DNA of 14,703 bases from contig JAEFAK010000020.1 in NCBI GenBank assembly GCA_016287555.1, forward strand, positions 1 to 14,703, written 5' to 3'. The stretch is from Oscillospiraceae bacterium (GTDB lineage: Bacteria > Bacillota > Clostridia > Oscillospirales > Oscillospiraceae). Position numbers and translations under genes: made by a program. Of this stretch, positions 14,336-14,703 are shown in pieces (position 1 is the stretch's first letter; each line of letters starts with the position of its first letter). Below the pieces are notes generated by a model. That model saw nothing but the letters and a program-made list of their open reading frames with translations, was not told the origin of the DNA and did no database searches.

Positions 14336-14336
14336 A

Positions 14337-14703
14337 TCAGCGCTCCCGCGCGGCCTGCCCTGCGAAGGAGATTATTTCTTCCCGCGTGTAAACTGCGTTC
14401 AGTACTGCAAGCAGAGCGTTGGAGCTGAGCCTGCCGGGCAGGCCGAGCAGCTTTTTGAGTCTGCAGCGAGCCTCCGCGCTTCCTTTTCCTCCGATAAGAC
14501 CGAGCTCATAAAGCTCGGCCTTTGTAACGGGCCTTGCTTCCGGAGCGCGATGGCCTTCGCCAAGGTCCGCCCCGCAGTCGCGCAGAGCCTTCAGGACGGT
14601 CTGCCTGTCCATCCCCTCGACGCCGAGAAGGCCTTCCGCGCCCGGGCGGGTTTTTCTGCGCTCTTTGCCGGGTATTTCGGGGATATAGGCGTGAAGGACT
14701 CTG
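14337..14703 (-). CDS. rnmV: Ribonuclease M5, C-terminal part (cut by the window edge)
   Basis: The open frame continues to the right edge, giving the last 121 residues of a longer protein. It begins RVLHAYIPEIPGKERRKTRPG, the end of a TOPRIM domain, then LLGVEGM and a C-terminal DUF4093-like region. That region includes VTKAELYELGLIGGKGSAEARCRLKKLLGLPGRLSSNALLAVLN, matching the GLxGxxxSxxRRxxLxxxLxLGxxNxKxLLxxLN pattern of RNase M5. The enzyme makes the final cleavages that mature 5S rRNA in Firmicutes. An internal ATG at 14612 could be mistaken for the start of a 91-residue gene, but coding continues upstream without interruption. Confidence 0.82.
   Translation of the reverse strand, partial: RVLHAYIPEIPGKERRKTRPGAEGLLGVEGMDRQTVLKALRDCGADLGEGHRAPEARPVTKAELYELGLIGGKGSAEARCRLKKLLGLPGRLSSNALLAVLNAVYTREEIISFAGQAARER

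Noticed and set aside
14337..14612. A complete 91-residue hypothetical gene
   Set aside because: The frame is open to the right edge and the upstream residues match the TOPRIM end of RNase M5, so it is a fragment of a longer gene.
1..14703. CRISPR arrays, insertion sequences, tRNA or rRNA genes
   Set aside because: No regularly spaced repeats, transposase motifs, terminal repeats or tRNA-like folds were seen while reading both strands.

Overview
The window looks like the chromosome of a GC-rich anaerobic Firmicute of the class Clostridia. The evidence is a glycyl radical enzyme with its activase, a rubrerythrin, a CoA-disulfide-reductase-type flavoprotein, nrdR, and the C-terminal end of an RNase M5 gene (a Firmicutes enzyme). 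Most genes have clear Shine-Dalgarno sites, and several promoters come close to the sigma-A consensus. I cannot name the genus.

Layout. (1) Positions 1-514 hold no protein gene. They carry a minus-strand promoter, a structured leader and a class I cyclic-di-GMP (GEMM-I) riboswitch aptamer that points off the left edge, plus a plus-strand promoter for the first gene. (2) 515-3218 (+): a UROD/MtaA-fold protein with its own promoter and terminator, then an FAD-dependent oxidoreductase with its own promoter and terminator. (3) 8942-3276 (-): an apparent operon of a glycyl radical enzyme (GRE), two tandem MoaF-related paralogues and a MATE transporter. A hairpin at the end of the second paralogue could throttle read-through into the transporter gene. 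(4) 9077-13035 (+): a divergent operon of the GRE-activating radical-SAM enzyme, an NADH oxidase/CoA-disulfide reductase with a C-terminal rhodanese domain, rubrerythrin and a B3/4-domain protein, ending at a bidirectional terminator. (5) 14703-13093 (-): the 3' part of rnmV (RNase M5), nrdR, and an AlkZ-related protein.

How the genes may work together. The centre is a GRE system on two divergent transcripts that meet in an AT-rich region of about 130 bp, which holds two back-to-back promoters and an inverted repeat. The GRE has all catalytic residues (Cys468, Glu470, Gly803), but its substrate cannot be read from the sequence. Its operon partners are two very similar MoaF-related (calycin-like) proteins and an exporter, not shell proteins or aldehyde/alcohol dehydrogenases. 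The activase is instead co-transcribed with redox and oxygen-defence proteins, which makes sense for an oxygen-labile glycyl radical. GRE plus duplicated MoaF-like proteins plus MATE is the least familiar combination here and the best candidate for an undescribed pathway. The c-di-GMP riboswitch is the best regulatory find, but its target gene lies outside the window.
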